A program made the translations under genes and the position numbers. A DNA stretch of 64,000 nucleotides from Mycolicibacterium hodleri (GTDB lineage Bacteria; Actinomycetota; Actinomycetes; Mycobacteriales; Mycobacteriaceae), in the NCBI RefSeq assembly GCF_006439015.1, contig NZ_RCZG01000007.1:124001-188000 (forward strand), given 5' to 3'. The notes beneath the pieces are model-generated. The model did not search any database. It saw nothing but the letters and a program-made list of their open reading frames with translations, and was not told where the DNA came from. Shown piece by piece: positions 25,236 to 34,043 of this stretch (position 1 is its first letter; each line of letters starts with the position of its first letter).

Positions 25236-26480
25236 GTGGATTTCGCACTGCCCGAACACCTTCCAGGCCTATTGGCGGAGATGGACGCCTTCATCGAGGC
25301 GGAGATCAAGCCGTTGGAAGCCGAACACATGCAGTACTTCGACCGCCGGCGCGAGTACGCCCGCACCGACTGGGAGAACGGCGGCATCCCACAGCGCGCC
25401 TGGGAGGATTTGCTCGACGAGATGCGGCGCAGGGCCGACGCGGCGGGCTGGCTGCGTTACGGTCTGCCGTCCCGGTTCGGCGGGCGCGACGGCACCAACC
25501 TCGATATGGCGGTGATCCGGGAACACCTGGCGCACAGGGGTCTCGGGCTGCACAACGACCTTCAGGACGAATCGTCGATAGTCGGAAACTTCCCCCAGGT
25601 CATCATGATGGACCGGTTCGGCACCGATCCTCAGAAGAAGGACTGGGGTGAGGCGCTACTCACCGGCGAACGCTCGATGGCCTTCGGGCTCTCCGAACCG
25701 GATCACGGCTCCGACGCCACCTGGCTGGAAACCACCGCCGTGGCCGACGGTGACGGTTGGGTGATCAACGGCACGAAGCGGTGGAACACGGGTGTGCACC
25801 GCGCCACCCACGACCTCGTCTTCGCCCGCACGTCGGGACAGCCGGGCCAGGCCACCGGAATCACGGCGTTCCTGGTGCCATGCGACTCAACGGGTTTCAG
25901 CGTGCCCTTTTACTGGTGGACGTTCAACATGCCCACCGATCACGGCGAAGTGGAACTGAAGGACGTCCGGGTTTCCGCCGACACGGTGCTCGGCGAGGTC
26001 GACCACGGCCTCGAAGTGGGCCAGACCTTCCTGCACGAGAACAGGATTCGACAGGCGGCCAGCAGTCTCGGCGCCGCGCAATACTGCATCGACAGGGCCG
26101 CGCAGTACGCCTCGGAGCGAGTGGTGTTCGGCAAGCCGCTCGCGGTGAACCAGGCCGTCCAGTGGCCGCTCGTCGAATTGCAGACCGAGGCGCAGATGGT
26201 GCGACTGCTCGTCTACTACGCCGCGTGGCATCTGGATCGCAACCACCACATGCAGGTGTCAGACAAGGTGTCGATGGCGAACTACCGCGCGAACCGGCTG
26301 GTGTGCGAGGCCGCCGACCGGGCAATGCAGGTCCACGGCGGCCTCGGGTACAGCCGCCACGAACCGTTCGAACACATCTACCGGCACCACCGCCGATACC
26401 GGATCACCGAAGGCGCGGAGGAGATTCAGATCCGGAGGGTGGCCCAGCGAATGTTCAAGTTCGGCAGGTCCACCACGTGA
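25236..26480 (+). CDS. Acyl-CoA dehydrogenase, ACAD10/11- or LvaC-like context
   Basis: This 414-residue acyl-CoA dehydrogenase has MAFGLSEPDHGSDATWLET (FAD signature), INGTKRWNTGVH and C-terminal RITEGAEEIQIRRVAQR with Glu392 at the usual base position. The GTG start has GGAG 9 bases upstream. Its gene overlaps by four bases with an APH-type kinase gene that is followed by a DUF6285-like small protein. This trio recalls levulinate operons, in which the kinase phosphorylates a 4-hydroxyacyl-CoA and the dehydrogenase-like enzyme eliminates phosphate. Whether this protein oxidises an acyl-CoA or does that elimination cannot be decided here. Confidence 0.9.
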   Translation: MDFALPEHLPGLLAEMDAFIEAEIKPLEAEHMQYFDRRREYARTDWENGGIPQRAWEDLLDEMRRRADAAGWLRYGLPSRFGGRDGTNLDMAVIREHLAHRGLGLHNDLQDESSIVGNFPQVIMMDRFGTDPQKKDWGEALLTGERSMAFGLSEPDHGSDATWLETTAVADGDGWVINGTKRWNTGVHRATHDLVFARTSGQPGQATGITAFLVPCDSTGFSVPFYWWTFNMPTDHGEVELKDVRVSADTVLGEVDHGLEVGQTFLHENRIRQAASSLGAAQYCIDRAAQYASERVVFGKPLAVNQAVQWPLVELQTEAQMVRLLVYYAAWHLDRNHHMQVSDKVSMANYRANRLVCEAADRAMQVHGGLGYSRHEPFEHIYRHHRRYRITEGAEEIQIRRVAQRMFKFGRSTT

Positions 26481-27454
26481 CACCCGAGGAGTTGGCGCCC
26501 GCGCTGACCGCCGTCCTGCAACCGTCGCTCGGCACGGTACGAGTTGCGGATCTGCAGGTCCTCACGGGTGGTGCGAGTCGTGCTACGTGGGCGTTCGAGG
26601 CGATCGGTGACGCCGGCTCGCGGAAGCTGATCCTCCGCATGGGGCCGCCCGACGAAATCCACGCGGGTATGGAGCTGGAGGCCGCGGCGTTGGGCCGGGC
26701 GGCGGCCGCGGGTGCACCGGTGCCGCGGGTCCTGATCGCCGATAATTCCTCTGCTGCACTGGGCAATCCATTTCTGATCTGTGACTTCATCGGCGGTGAG
26801 ACGATCGTGCGCCGAATTCAACGGACCCTCGACGACGACTCACGCGCCCATCTGGTCCGGCAGAGCGCACGGGCGTTGGCTGCCATTCACCGGGCCGACC
26901 CGACCGGTGTCGGCCTCGAGGCGTCCGATCAACTCGACGAGTGGCACGCTCAGCTCGACGGGATGGGCGACACCACGGCAACCTTCGAGTGGGCCTTCCG
27001 ATGGCTGTCCGCACACCGACCACCCCCCTCTCCGAACGTGTTGGTGCACGGCGACTTCCGCATGGGGAACCTCATCATCGATACCGATGTACACCCCGCC
27101 GAGCTGGCGGCGGTGCTGGACTGGGAGCTCACCCATACCGGGGCGGTCTACGAGGACCTCGCGTGGTTCTGCATCAGGGCCTGGCGCTTCGGTGCGCCCG
27201 AATCACTCGGTGCAGGCGGCCTTGGCAGCATCGACGTTTTCCTCCGCGCCTACGAAGATGCCTCGGGCACAACGCTCGACCGCGTAGCCATGCGGTGGTG
27301 GCTGGTGCTGTCGACGCTGAGGTGGGGCGTGATCGGCCGGTACCAGGCCGAAAGGCACCTCTCGGGACGCACGCGATCCGTCGAACTCGCCGCCATCGGG
27401 CGTCGCGTGTGCGAGACCGAGTTCGACCTGCTCACCCTGTTGGGGGCGAAATGA
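26477..27454 (+). CDS. APH-type phosphotransferase, ACAD10/LvaA kinase group
   Basis: This 325-residue kinase has a nucleotide loop LTGGASRATWAFEA, catalytic loop VLVHGDFRMGN (His191, Asp193, Asn198) and metal Asp in VLDWELTHTG. Despite the aminoglycoside-phosphotransferase fold, family members next to acyl-CoA dehydrogenases (LvaA, the ACAD10 kinase domain) phosphorylate hydroxyacyl-CoA. The GTG start overlaps the dehydrogenase stop and the end overlaps the DUF6285 start, so the three are made together. Antibiotic resistance is an unlikely role in this context. Confidence 0.88.
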   Translation: MTPEELAPALTAVLQPSLGTVRVADLQVLTGGASRATWAFEAIGDAGSRKLILRMGPPDEIHAGMELEAAALGRAAAAGAPVPRVLIADNSSAALGNPFLICDFIGGETIVRRIQRTLDDDSRAHLVRQSARALAAIHRADPTGVGLEASDQLDEWHAQLDGMGDTTATFEWAFRWLSAHRPPPSPNVLVHGDFRMGNLIIDTDVHPAELAAVLDWELTHTGAVYEDLAWFCIRAWRFGAPESLGAGGLGSIDVFLRAYEDASGTTLDRVAMRWWLVLSTLRWGVIGRYQAERHLSGRTRSVELAAIGRRVCETEFDLLTLLGAK

Positions 27455-27774
27455 CCGACATCCACGGCAGGCCGTCGGCCGCCGAACTGGTGGCCGCGGT
27501 CGCCGAGTTCCTCGAGACCGACGTCAAGAACGAGACGACGGGGGCCGTCAACTTCCATGTCCGCGTCGCCGCCAACGTGCTGCGCACCGTCGAACGCGAA
27601 CTCCTCGATGACGGCGCCGCCCCGGATCTGCTCGGGTTCGACGACGAACGGGCCTTGGCCGCGGCGATCCGCGCCGGTGACCTCGACGACCGCGGCGACG
27701 AGGTCACCTCTGCGCTGCGCGATCTCGTGCTGCACCGACTCGCCGTCGCACATCCGGGCTATGAGAACGGGTAG
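27451..27774 (+). CDS. DUF6285-like small protein, probable kinase partner
   Basis: This is a 107-residue, mostly helical, acidic protein with the conserved-looking stretch RPSAAELVAAVAEFLE and NFHVRVAANVLRTVEREL. Proteins of this kind regularly follow APH-type kinases. In the levulinate pathway the small LvaB is needed for LvaA activity, and I infer the same role here. The ATG overlaps the kinase stop by four bases. It ends the operon; no clear terminator follows. Confidence 0.75.
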   Translation: MTDIHGRPSAAELVAAVAEFLETDVKNETTGAVNFHVRVAANVLRTVERELLDDGAAPDLLGFDDERALAAAIRAGDLDDRGDEVTSALRDLVLHRLAVAHPGYENG

Positions 27775-27894
27775 GCGCTCAGGCGGCGAGCCATCTCGGT
27801 ATGCGTCGTCGACGTGGTCCCGCGCTGGTCTAGTGATGCGTTCCAGTGTCCAACCTCGACCGAACTCTAGGTCAACCCCTAAGGGAGTAGCACC

Positions 27895-28278
27895 GTGAAC
27901 GTAGCTCTGAGCCTCGATGTGGCAAACCGACTCTTCGGCGCCATCGAGAGCGGTGACTACGAGGCCGTCGAATACCTGTGGGCAGCCGACGTTGCGGTGT
28001 GGCACAGCGGCGACGCCGCGGACAACGACCGCATCCGCGCACTCAAGGTGATCAGGTGGTTCATCAAGAACACCACGACACGCACCTACGAGATTCGGGA
28101 CCGACAGTTCTTCGACGGTGGATTCGTCCAGCAGCACGTCCTGCGGGCCGACGGAATCAACGGAGCGTCGATCACACTGCGGGTCTGCATCGTTATCAAG
28201 ATCGACGACGAGGGACTGATCGTCAGGATCGACGAGTACTTCGACCCGGCCGACATGGCCGCCCTCCTCACGACATGA
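27895..28278 (+). CDS. SnoaL/NTF2-like protein
   Basis: This 127-residue protein has the cone-shaped NTF2 fold pattern: ANRLFGAIESGDYEAVEYLW, then DNDRIRALKVIRWF, ending IDEYFDPADMAALL. Members include ketosteroid isomerases, polyketide cyclases and limonene-epoxide-hydrolase relatives; no catalytic set is clear here. The GTG start at 27895 has AGGGAG nine bases upstream, so it is expressed apart from the operon 120 bases before. Its stop directly abuts the stop of the gene on the other strand. The nearby cholesterol-oxidase-like gene makes a steroid-related role possible but unproven. Confidence 0.8.
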   Translation: MNVALSLDVANRLFGAIESGDYEAVEYLWAADVAVWHSGDAADNDRIRALKVIRWFIKNTTTRTYEIRDRQFFDGGFVQQHVLRADGINGASITLRVCIVIKIDDEGLIVRIDEYFDPADMAALLTT

Positions 28279-28569
28279 TCAGCGTCCTGCCCCCCGCGAT
28301 GCCGGCGTGATCCAGGTCTGCACCTGTGGGGTGAGCCGATGTGGCAATGCCCCGGCGCGCGTGCAGGTTCGGAGGATGGTCTCGGACGTGTCGGCCTCGA
28401 ACACGCCGTAGAGCGCATCGTCAGCGGGTACGGACAGCGTCACCAACAACCGGACCGGAGCCGCGTCGACCGACATGGCCTCCGCGGTCGATTCCAGCAG
28501 GGAGGCGAAGCTGCCAATGGCGTTCTCGGTCAGTTCGGTTCGGTACCACTCGGCGAGGAAGCAGGCCAT
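28279..28569 (-). CDS. DUF4242-like small protein
   Basis: This 96-residue protein starts MACFLAEWYRTELTENAIG and contains LLVTLSVPADDALYGVFEADTS in the middle. This is the alternating strand pattern of a ferredoxin-like fold seen in DUF4242 (nickel-binding SCO4226-type) proteins. The metal ligands of that family are not obvious. The start lies two bases after the stop of the LuxR-type gene, and GGAGG is inside that gene's end, so the pair is coupled. Confidence 0.65.
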   Translation of the reverse strand: MACFLAEWYRTELTENAIGSFASLLESTAEAMSVDAAPVRLLVTLSVPADDALYGVFEADTSETILRTCTRAGALPHRLTPQVQTWITPASRGAGR

Positions 28570-28571
28570 GT

Positions 28572-31463
28572 TCAGCCTCCTCCTCCAGTCGACGGGCCTC
28601 GGTCGTCCGCGTGCAACCGCCGCCCCAGCTCGACACGGCTGCGGATACCCAGTTTTCGGTAGACGCGGCCAAGGTTGCTCTCGACTGTCTTGGGGCTGAT
28701 GAAGAGTGCGGCAGCCACGTCCTTGTTGGTCATCCCCAGTGCGACGAGTTCCGCGACCCGCTGTTCCGATGGTGTCAAGTCGGATTGTTGTCCCCGCATC
28801 GAATTCGTCCGGGCCAGCTCCGCTTCCACGCGGGCCGACCAGATCGGCGTACCGAGACTCTCGAACGTGCACAGCGCGTCCTCCAGTGCCGCGCGGGCAG
28901 CTTGCCGATGGCGCATGCGGCGATGCAGCTGACCCTGGACGAGAAGTGTGCGAGCACGTTCGAAGGGCACGGGCAGATCCTCGTGTTCGGCCATGGCATG
29001 CGCGGCCGCCCGCTCCGCGCCATCGAGATCTCCGCGGGCAGCCAGCAGCATGCTTCGGCAGCGAGCACCCACCGCCGACATCCACCGATGACTTAGACGA
29101 ATACCGTTGTCCTCCAACGATGTCACCAGTTCCTCCGCCTGTTCGAGGGCATTCGTCGCGATCATGGCCTCAACGGCATCGGGGACGTAGTAGAAGGTCG
29201 AAACGTCGACGCCGGAATTCTCCTGCCACCGAGTGAGCAACGGGTGCAGGACGTTCAGCGCCTCGGCGTAATTGCCGAGAGACGTCTCCAGGAAGCCGAG
29301 GGCCATCGTCGGCCACGGCGTGGTCCATCGCCCGGCAGGTACCGAGGTGTCCGCGAGAGCACTCTCGATCTCCTTTCGCGCATCCTGTTCGCGACCCGTG
29401 TACGCAGCGGCGACCGCGGCCGGAACGGCCGCCAGGATCCGCACGTGGTCGCCTCCGATCTGCTCCGCGCGCAGCAGCATGTCGTCCGCCGTCCGCGCGG
29501 CATTGGCATAACGACCCAAGCCGATGTCGACCATCGCGGCGTGAAACTGAAGGCACGGCAGATCCGTGTTGATGCCACGGGAGGCGCGTCGTTCCAGGAT
29601 TGCGGCCAGTTCCGACTCGGCCTCGACCAGTCGTCCCATCCACGCCAGGGCGAGGGCATTGACAGCATGCGCACTGAATGGGGCATACGTGTCCACGTCG
29701 AGGTCTTCCAGGTTCACGGCCCGATCCAGCGTTGCCTGATCCAACCCCACTCCCCGACTGCACTGCAGCGCAACGTGTACCGCCAATGCCTGGCTGATCA
29801 GATGCGGGTCCTTCAATTGCTCGGCGTGCGTCAGCGCCTGCACGGAGTGACGATGCGCGCTATCGCCGTTGCCAAGTGACGACTGAGCCACCGCTGAGCA
29901 CAGGTGCGCTCGCAGCAGTGTTACGGGCTGTTTGGCCGCATCGCTCAGCGCCTGTTGAAGCAATTCCGCAGCTACGTCGAAATCTCCGTGGAACAACAGG
30001 GTTCCGGCGACCATGATGCGCGCGACTGCGCGTTGCTCGCATGCGGGCAAGATGGCGGCAACGGATTCCGCCAAGGCTCGGGCCCGGTCGAGGTCGCCGG
30101 CCTTGAGGTGGTGCCGGGCCGCTTCGAGCCGTCGTTCCGGTGTGCCACCGCCTAGATCGATGGCCAACTCGATCAGCTCCGCCGCAAAGACGGGGTCACC
30201 CTTTGCAGCGACGAAAGCGGTTGCAGCATCAATTGCGGAGAGGACGTCGGCGTCGGCGCTCGTGGCGGCGAGAGCCAGGTGCCTGGCCCGCTGCTCCGGA
30301 GCCGACTCGAGAGCTGCCAACGCGCGGTGCATTGCGCGACGCTGAGCGGGCAGCGCCTGGCTGTAGACGCCGTAGGCGAGTACGGGATGGGTGAATCGGA
30401 CCCGGTTGCCCTCGATCGACACGACCCCGCTGGTTTCGGGCTCCTCCAGGAGGCGAACGAGGCGGTCGACCGACGTGGAGGTCATCGCCGCCATCACGTC
30501 GACCGTCGGGTCACCGACGCAGGCCGCAGCGAGCAGAGCGCGCTTGACCTCGTCGTCGAAGCACTCCACCCTTTGCCGCACGATCTCGGCGAGCGCCGGC
30601 GGCAGGCTCGCCGGCGCGGATGTCTTGTGGTTCGTTGCTCGAGCGAGTTCCAATGCATAGAAGGGATTGCCGCCCGATACCTCGGCGATCCGCATCATCG
30701 TTGGGCGGGAGTACGAGCGGCCGATCCGGTCTGTGATCAATCTTTGCAGTTGATTGGGCTCCATCGGTCGGATCCGCAGCCGAGAAAGAGAGTCCGGACG
30801 ATCGAGCTTCAGCCATACCGCAGCCCCGTCCGACGCGTTCCTTTCTGTCAACAGGAGCCCGACTGGCCCCCGCAATCGGCGGGCGGCGAACGCGAGAAGG
30901 TCACGACTGGCAGCGTCGAGCCACTGGACGTCGTCAATCGCGATGAGCACGGGAGAGGTCTCGGACAGCTTGTTGACGATCGCCGTGAATGCCGCGACGA
31001 CTGCCCGCTGATCTTCGTTCGAGTGACGCCCGTCCACGTGCAGGAGATTCCGCTCGGCGGCCCGTCGCTGCAATTCGGGCAGGGAACTCAGCACATCGGA
31101 GTCGACATCGCGGATCAGCTCGGCCGCGATTCCCAGGGCAAACCCACTCTCCTCCCGGCGGGCGCGGGCCGACAGCACCAGGAAGCCGACCGAGCGCGCC
31201 TCTTCTGCGGCGGCCAGCCATGCCGTGGTCCGACCTATCCCCACCTCGCCGTCGATCAGCATGGCCGCTGGTCCGCGCGCCGCCGAGGAGAGGAACCTCG
31301 ACATGCACTCGGCGTCGTTGGACCCGTTCATCGACACACCTTTCGACCGCCGAACGCCAGCGATGGCTCGGTATGGAGTGAGAAGTCGGCCTGCATGCGA
31401 GTCGAGCTCGGTGGCGAACGCCTCCGCGGGACGCGCGAACGATTCGAAGGCGTGGACCGTCAT
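28572..31463 (-). CDS. Large LuxR-type (LAL) ATPase regulator with altered Walker A
   Basis: This 963-residue regulator has an N-terminal AAA/STAND ATPase (about 45-300), a long helical TPR-like middle and a C-terminal LuxR helix-turn-helix (DLTPSEQRVAELVALGMTNK, then ISPKTVESNLGRVYRKLGI). The Walker B is VLIAIDDVQWLD. The P-loop reads GEVGIGRTT at residues 72-80: Arg78 stands where Lys is expected, so nucleotide hydrolysis may be weak. The ATG at 31463 has GGAG five bases upstream. It diverges from the GMC oxidoreductase gene and probably controls it. Confidence 0.9.
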   Translation of the reverse strand: MTVHAFESFARPAEAFATELDSHAGRLLTPYRAIAGVRRSKGVSMNGSNDAECMSRFLSSAARGPAAMLIDGEVGIGRTTAWLAAAEEARSVGFLVLSARARREESGFALGIAAELIRDVDSDVLSSLPELQRRAAERNLLHVDGRHSNEDQRAVVAAFTAIVNKLSETSPVLIAIDDVQWLDAASRDLLAFAARRLRGPVGLLLTERNASDGAAVWLKLDRPDSLSRLRIRPMEPNQLQRLITDRIGRSYSRPTMMRIAEVSGGNPFYALELARATNHKTSAPASLPPALAEIVRQRVECFDDEVKRALLAAACVGDPTVDVMAAMTSTSVDRLVRLLEEPETSGVVSIEGNRVRFTHPVLAYGVYSQALPAQRRAMHRALAALESAPEQRARHLALAATSADADVLSAIDAATAFVAAKGDPVFAAELIELAIDLGGGTPERRLEAARHHLKAGDLDRARALAESVAAILPACEQRAVARIMVAGTLLFHGDFDVAAELLQQALSDAAKQPVTLLRAHLCSAVAQSSLGNGDSAHRHSVQALTHAEQLKDPHLISQALAVHVALQCSRGVGLDQATLDRAVNLEDLDVDTYAPFSAHAVNALALAWMGRLVEAESELAAILERRASRGINTDLPCLQFHAAMVDIGLGRYANAARTADDMLLRAEQIGGDHVRILAAVPAAVAAAYTGREQDARKEIESALADTSVPAGRWTTPWPTMALGFLETSLGNYAEALNVLHPLLTRWQENSGVDVSTFYYVPDAVEAMIATNALEQAEELVTSLEDNGIRLSHRWMSAVGARCRSMLLAARGDLDGAERAAAHAMAEHEDLPVPFERARTLLVQGQLHRRMRHRQAARAALEDALCTFESLGTPIWSARVEAELARTNSMRGQQSDLTPSEQRVAELVALGMTNKDVAAALFISPKTVESNLGRVYRKLGIRSRVELGRRLHADDRGPSTGGGG

Positions 31464-31664
31464 GAACGCTCCACCGCAATCAGGAGATGAAGGTAGGTCT
31501 CAGGCGAAGCCGTTCGATGCATTGCCGCCTCCTGGCTGCCGGAAGTCCGGTGTGGTGTTGGCCAAAGGCTATGAACGGTGGCCGCCGCGAGTCACGCGTA
31601 GCGCACTACCTGTTTTCGCGCGAAGCCGCGCTACGTAGCAGCCGCCCGGTTAGCCTCGGCGATC

Positions 31665-33431
31665 GTGGAGTTTGATCTCGGTCGGGTTCCGGAGCACACC
31701 GACTACCTGGTGATCGGTAGTGGATTCGGCGGGTCGGTCATGGCTGGGACGCTGGCGAGGAAGGGCCGAAGGGTTTGCCTGCTCGAACGCGGCAAGGCCT
31801 ACCCACCCGGTTCGTTCCCCCGGACCCCCGACGGCATGGCCAAGAACTTCTGGGACCCGTCCAACGGGCTCCACGGCATGTTCAACGTGTGGTCGTTCGA
31901 TCATGTCGACGCGATCGTGTCGAGCGGGCTCGGCGGCGGGTCGTTGATCTATGCGAACGTGATGCTCGAGAAGCCCGCAGAGTGGTTCACCCAGCCCATG
32001 CCGGGCGGTGCGGTCAGTGAGAAGTGGTCCTTCGACGGTGACGACCTCGCCGAGCACTACTCCGCCGTGAAGGATTTCCTGGGTGTCGACACGATGCCGG
32101 AGGAGTTGGCAGCGGAGTACTCACCGAAGACCCTCCGCTTTCTCGATGCCGCCACGTTCTCCGATGCCATAGGACGGGAAGCCAAGTACGCCCCACTTGC
32201 CGTCCGGTTCAGGGATGCGAGCGGTATTCCCGCCGTCGGTGCGCCGCTGCGGCGGGAGCGCTACGGCAGCATCTACGGCAATCCGCGCCGGACCACGTGC
32301 CGAATGATCGGCGAATGCAACATCGGGTGCAACGAAGGCGCCAAGAACAGCATGGATCACACCTACCTGTCGCTGGCGCACTCGAAGGGCGCGACCATCC
32401 ACGTTCGTACGGAGGTTCGCACCATCGCACTTCTGGAAGGGGCGCCCGGGGGTTACCGATTCGAGGTGTCCTACGTAGAGCATCCGGACTGGGCCGATGG
32501 AATTGAGCGGGACACGAGTTGCGTTTCCGTGCGCAAGATCCAGGCGAAGCGGGTCATTCTCTCCGCAGGCGCCCTTGGCACGACCTATCTGATGCTGAAG
32601 AACCGCAATGGATTGAAGGTGCCGACCACGTCACCGGTGGGCGAGCGATTCTGTGACAACGGCGATCACCTGGGTGTCGCGCTACCCGTCCGCGATACCC
32701 AGGACTATGCGGCGAACAAGGGGCCCGTGATCACCGCCTACCGAGAGTTCGAGACCACGCCGAGCAGTGACGGCGTGTGGCCGCCAGTCCGAATGTATCT
32801 GCAGGACGGCGGTGTTCCGACGATCATGGTCTGGGTACTGAAGACCATCGAGGTACCGGGACTGGTCGGTGGCCTTCTCGGCGCTGGGATGAGCTACTGG
32901 TGGCAACGGGTCACCAACACCAATGACAACAATGTCTCTGCGGAGGCGAGTCGCATCATGAGTGGATCACCGCCGATTGCCAGGAGCCTCCCGATCCTCG
33001 CCATGGGAGAGGACGTGGCCGACGGCCGATTGCACTTGAACTCCGATGGCGTCCTGGTCAATTCGTGGACGCCGGAAGGTTCGCAAGCCCATTTCATCGC
33101 GGTGCGACGAAAGGTGAATGCGCTCCTGCGCCATCTGGGGGCGAGGGTCAAGAAGAACCCCGACGTGAAGACCACGCGAACGATCACCGTCCATCCGCTG
33201 GGTGGGTGCCCCGCCGACACCTCCCAGTTCAACGGCGTCGTCGATTCGTTCGGTCGCGTTCATGGAGTTCCGGGGCTGTGGATTGCGGATGGTTCGGTGA
33301 TGCCCGGACCGGTCGGGGCCAATCCGTCGCTCACGATCGCCGCGTTCGCTCGTCGTGCCGCGAAGAAACTATTGCGCGAGAGCGTCGACGGTCCGCCATC
33401 GGAACCGCAGCGCCCCCGAATCGCCGATTGA
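31665..33431 (+). CDS. GMC-type FAD oxidoreductase, cholesterol-oxidase-like (ChoD-like)
   Basis: This 588-residue flavoenzyme has FAD motif VIGSGFGGSVMAG (Gly18-Gly23), SSGLGGGSLIYANVML and a Cys cluster TCRMIGECNIGCNEGAKNS resembling that of ChoD-type proteins. The active-site region is HPLGGCPADTS, with FAD-closing GVPGLWIADGSVMPGPVGANPS. The family oxidises steroid 3-hydroxyls or other alcohols. Larger homologues elsewhere carry an alpha/beta hydrolase fused at the C-terminus; here that part lies on the opposite strand as separate genes. The GTG start has only a weak ribosome binding site. Steroid is the first substrate to consider, not a certainty. Confidence 0.86.
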   Translation: MEFDLGRVPEHTDYLVIGSGFGGSVMAGTLARKGRRVCLLERGKAYPPGSFPRTPDGMAKNFWDPSNGLHGMFNVWSFDHVDAIVSSGLGGGSLIYANVMLEKPAEWFTQPMPGGAVSEKWSFDGDDLAEHYSAVKDFLGVDTMPEELAAEYSPKTLRFLDAATFSDAIGREAKYAPLAVRFRDASGIPAVGAPLRRERYGSIYGNPRRTTCRMIGECNIGCNEGAKNSMDHTYLSLAHSKGATIHVRTEVRTIALLEGAPGGYRFEVSYVEHPDWADGIERDTSCVSVRKIQAKRVILSAGALGTTYLMLKNRNGLKVPTTSPVGERFCDNGDHLGVALPVRDTQDYAANKGPVITAYREFETTPSSDGVWPPVRMYLQDGGVPTIMVWVLKTIEVPGLVGGLLGAGMSYWWQRVTNTNDNNVSAEASRIMSGSPPIARSLPILAMGEDVADGRLHLNSDGVLVNSWTPEGSQAHFIAVRRKVNALLRHLGARVKKNPDVKTTRTITVHPLGGCPADTSQFNGVVDSFGRVHGVPGLWIADGSVMPGPVGANPSLTIAAFARRAAKKLLRESVDGPPSEPQRPRIAD

Positions 33432-34043
33432 TCACCATCTGAGGCGACACAGATACGTCTTGGCCAGCCCCCTGATGAAGAACCTCGCGTAGGCCTGCAC
33501 CGCCCGACAGCGATCCGACCACGTCGTGCCCGCACCGAATCCCCTCATCGTCGTGAGTTGGACCAGAAAGCTCGTCGGCGAGATCTTTATGAATCCGGCG
33601 GCGTGGCGCCGTCGGAAGGAGCCCTCGTACTTCGTGACGTCCTTCAACACGACGTGCGCCGTGGTGGAGTCGCCCCACAAATGCCAACTCGGCTGCAGAT
33701 ACTTGATTGCCGTCATCTCGTAGGCCCGATCACCGTTTTCGAACCTCGCGGTGTAGGTCATCCATCGGGCGGGTTTTCCGTCGCGGCCATCGCCTTGTTT
33801 GAAGAGCGCGAACTCCCCACCGTCCGTGGAGAGGAAGCGACCGCCCAGCACCGGGATGACGAGCTCTGCGCGCAATCGCGCCGTGGGTACCTCGCTCGAG
33901 ACGAACGCCGCGACGTCGGTGATGTCGATCGCAGCCCGCATGGTCGCGGCAACGGCACTCGCGGACGCGTACCCGGCGACCGGATCCGAGGCGCGCAGCG
34001 CTAGCCGGCCGGTCATCGTCTCCCTGAAACGCATGCCCGTCAT
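33432..34043 (-). CDS. Uncharacterised protein partnering the GMC oxidase/Cys-hydrolase
   Basis: This 203-residue protein is rich in aromatic residues and strands (RFRETMTGRLALRA, RWMTYTARFENGDRAYEMTA, TTAHVVLKDVTKYEGSF). I take it as the middle domain that, in some fused GMC-hydrolase proteins, links the two enzymes; this rests on gene context and memory of the fusion layout. There is no signal peptide and no catalytic motif. Its ATG overlaps the hydrolase stop (TGATG), and its stop abuts that of the GMC gene coming from the other side. Confidence 0.6.
   Translation of the reverse strand: MTGMRFRETMTGRLALRASDPVAGYASASAVAATMRAAIDITDVAAFVSSEVPTARLRAELVIPVLGGRFLSTDGGEFALFKQGDGRDGKPARWMTYTARFENGDRAYEMTAIKYLQPSWHLWGDSTTAHVVLKDVTKYEGSFRRRHAAGFIKISPTSFLVQLTTMRGFGAGTTWSDRCRAVQAYARFFIRGLAKTYLCRLRW

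Noticed and set aside
26477..27454. Aminoglycoside resistance gene
   Set aside because: The fold is APH-type, but the overlap with an acyl-CoA dehydrogenase gene and a DUF6285-like gene points to hydroxyacyl-CoA metabolism.
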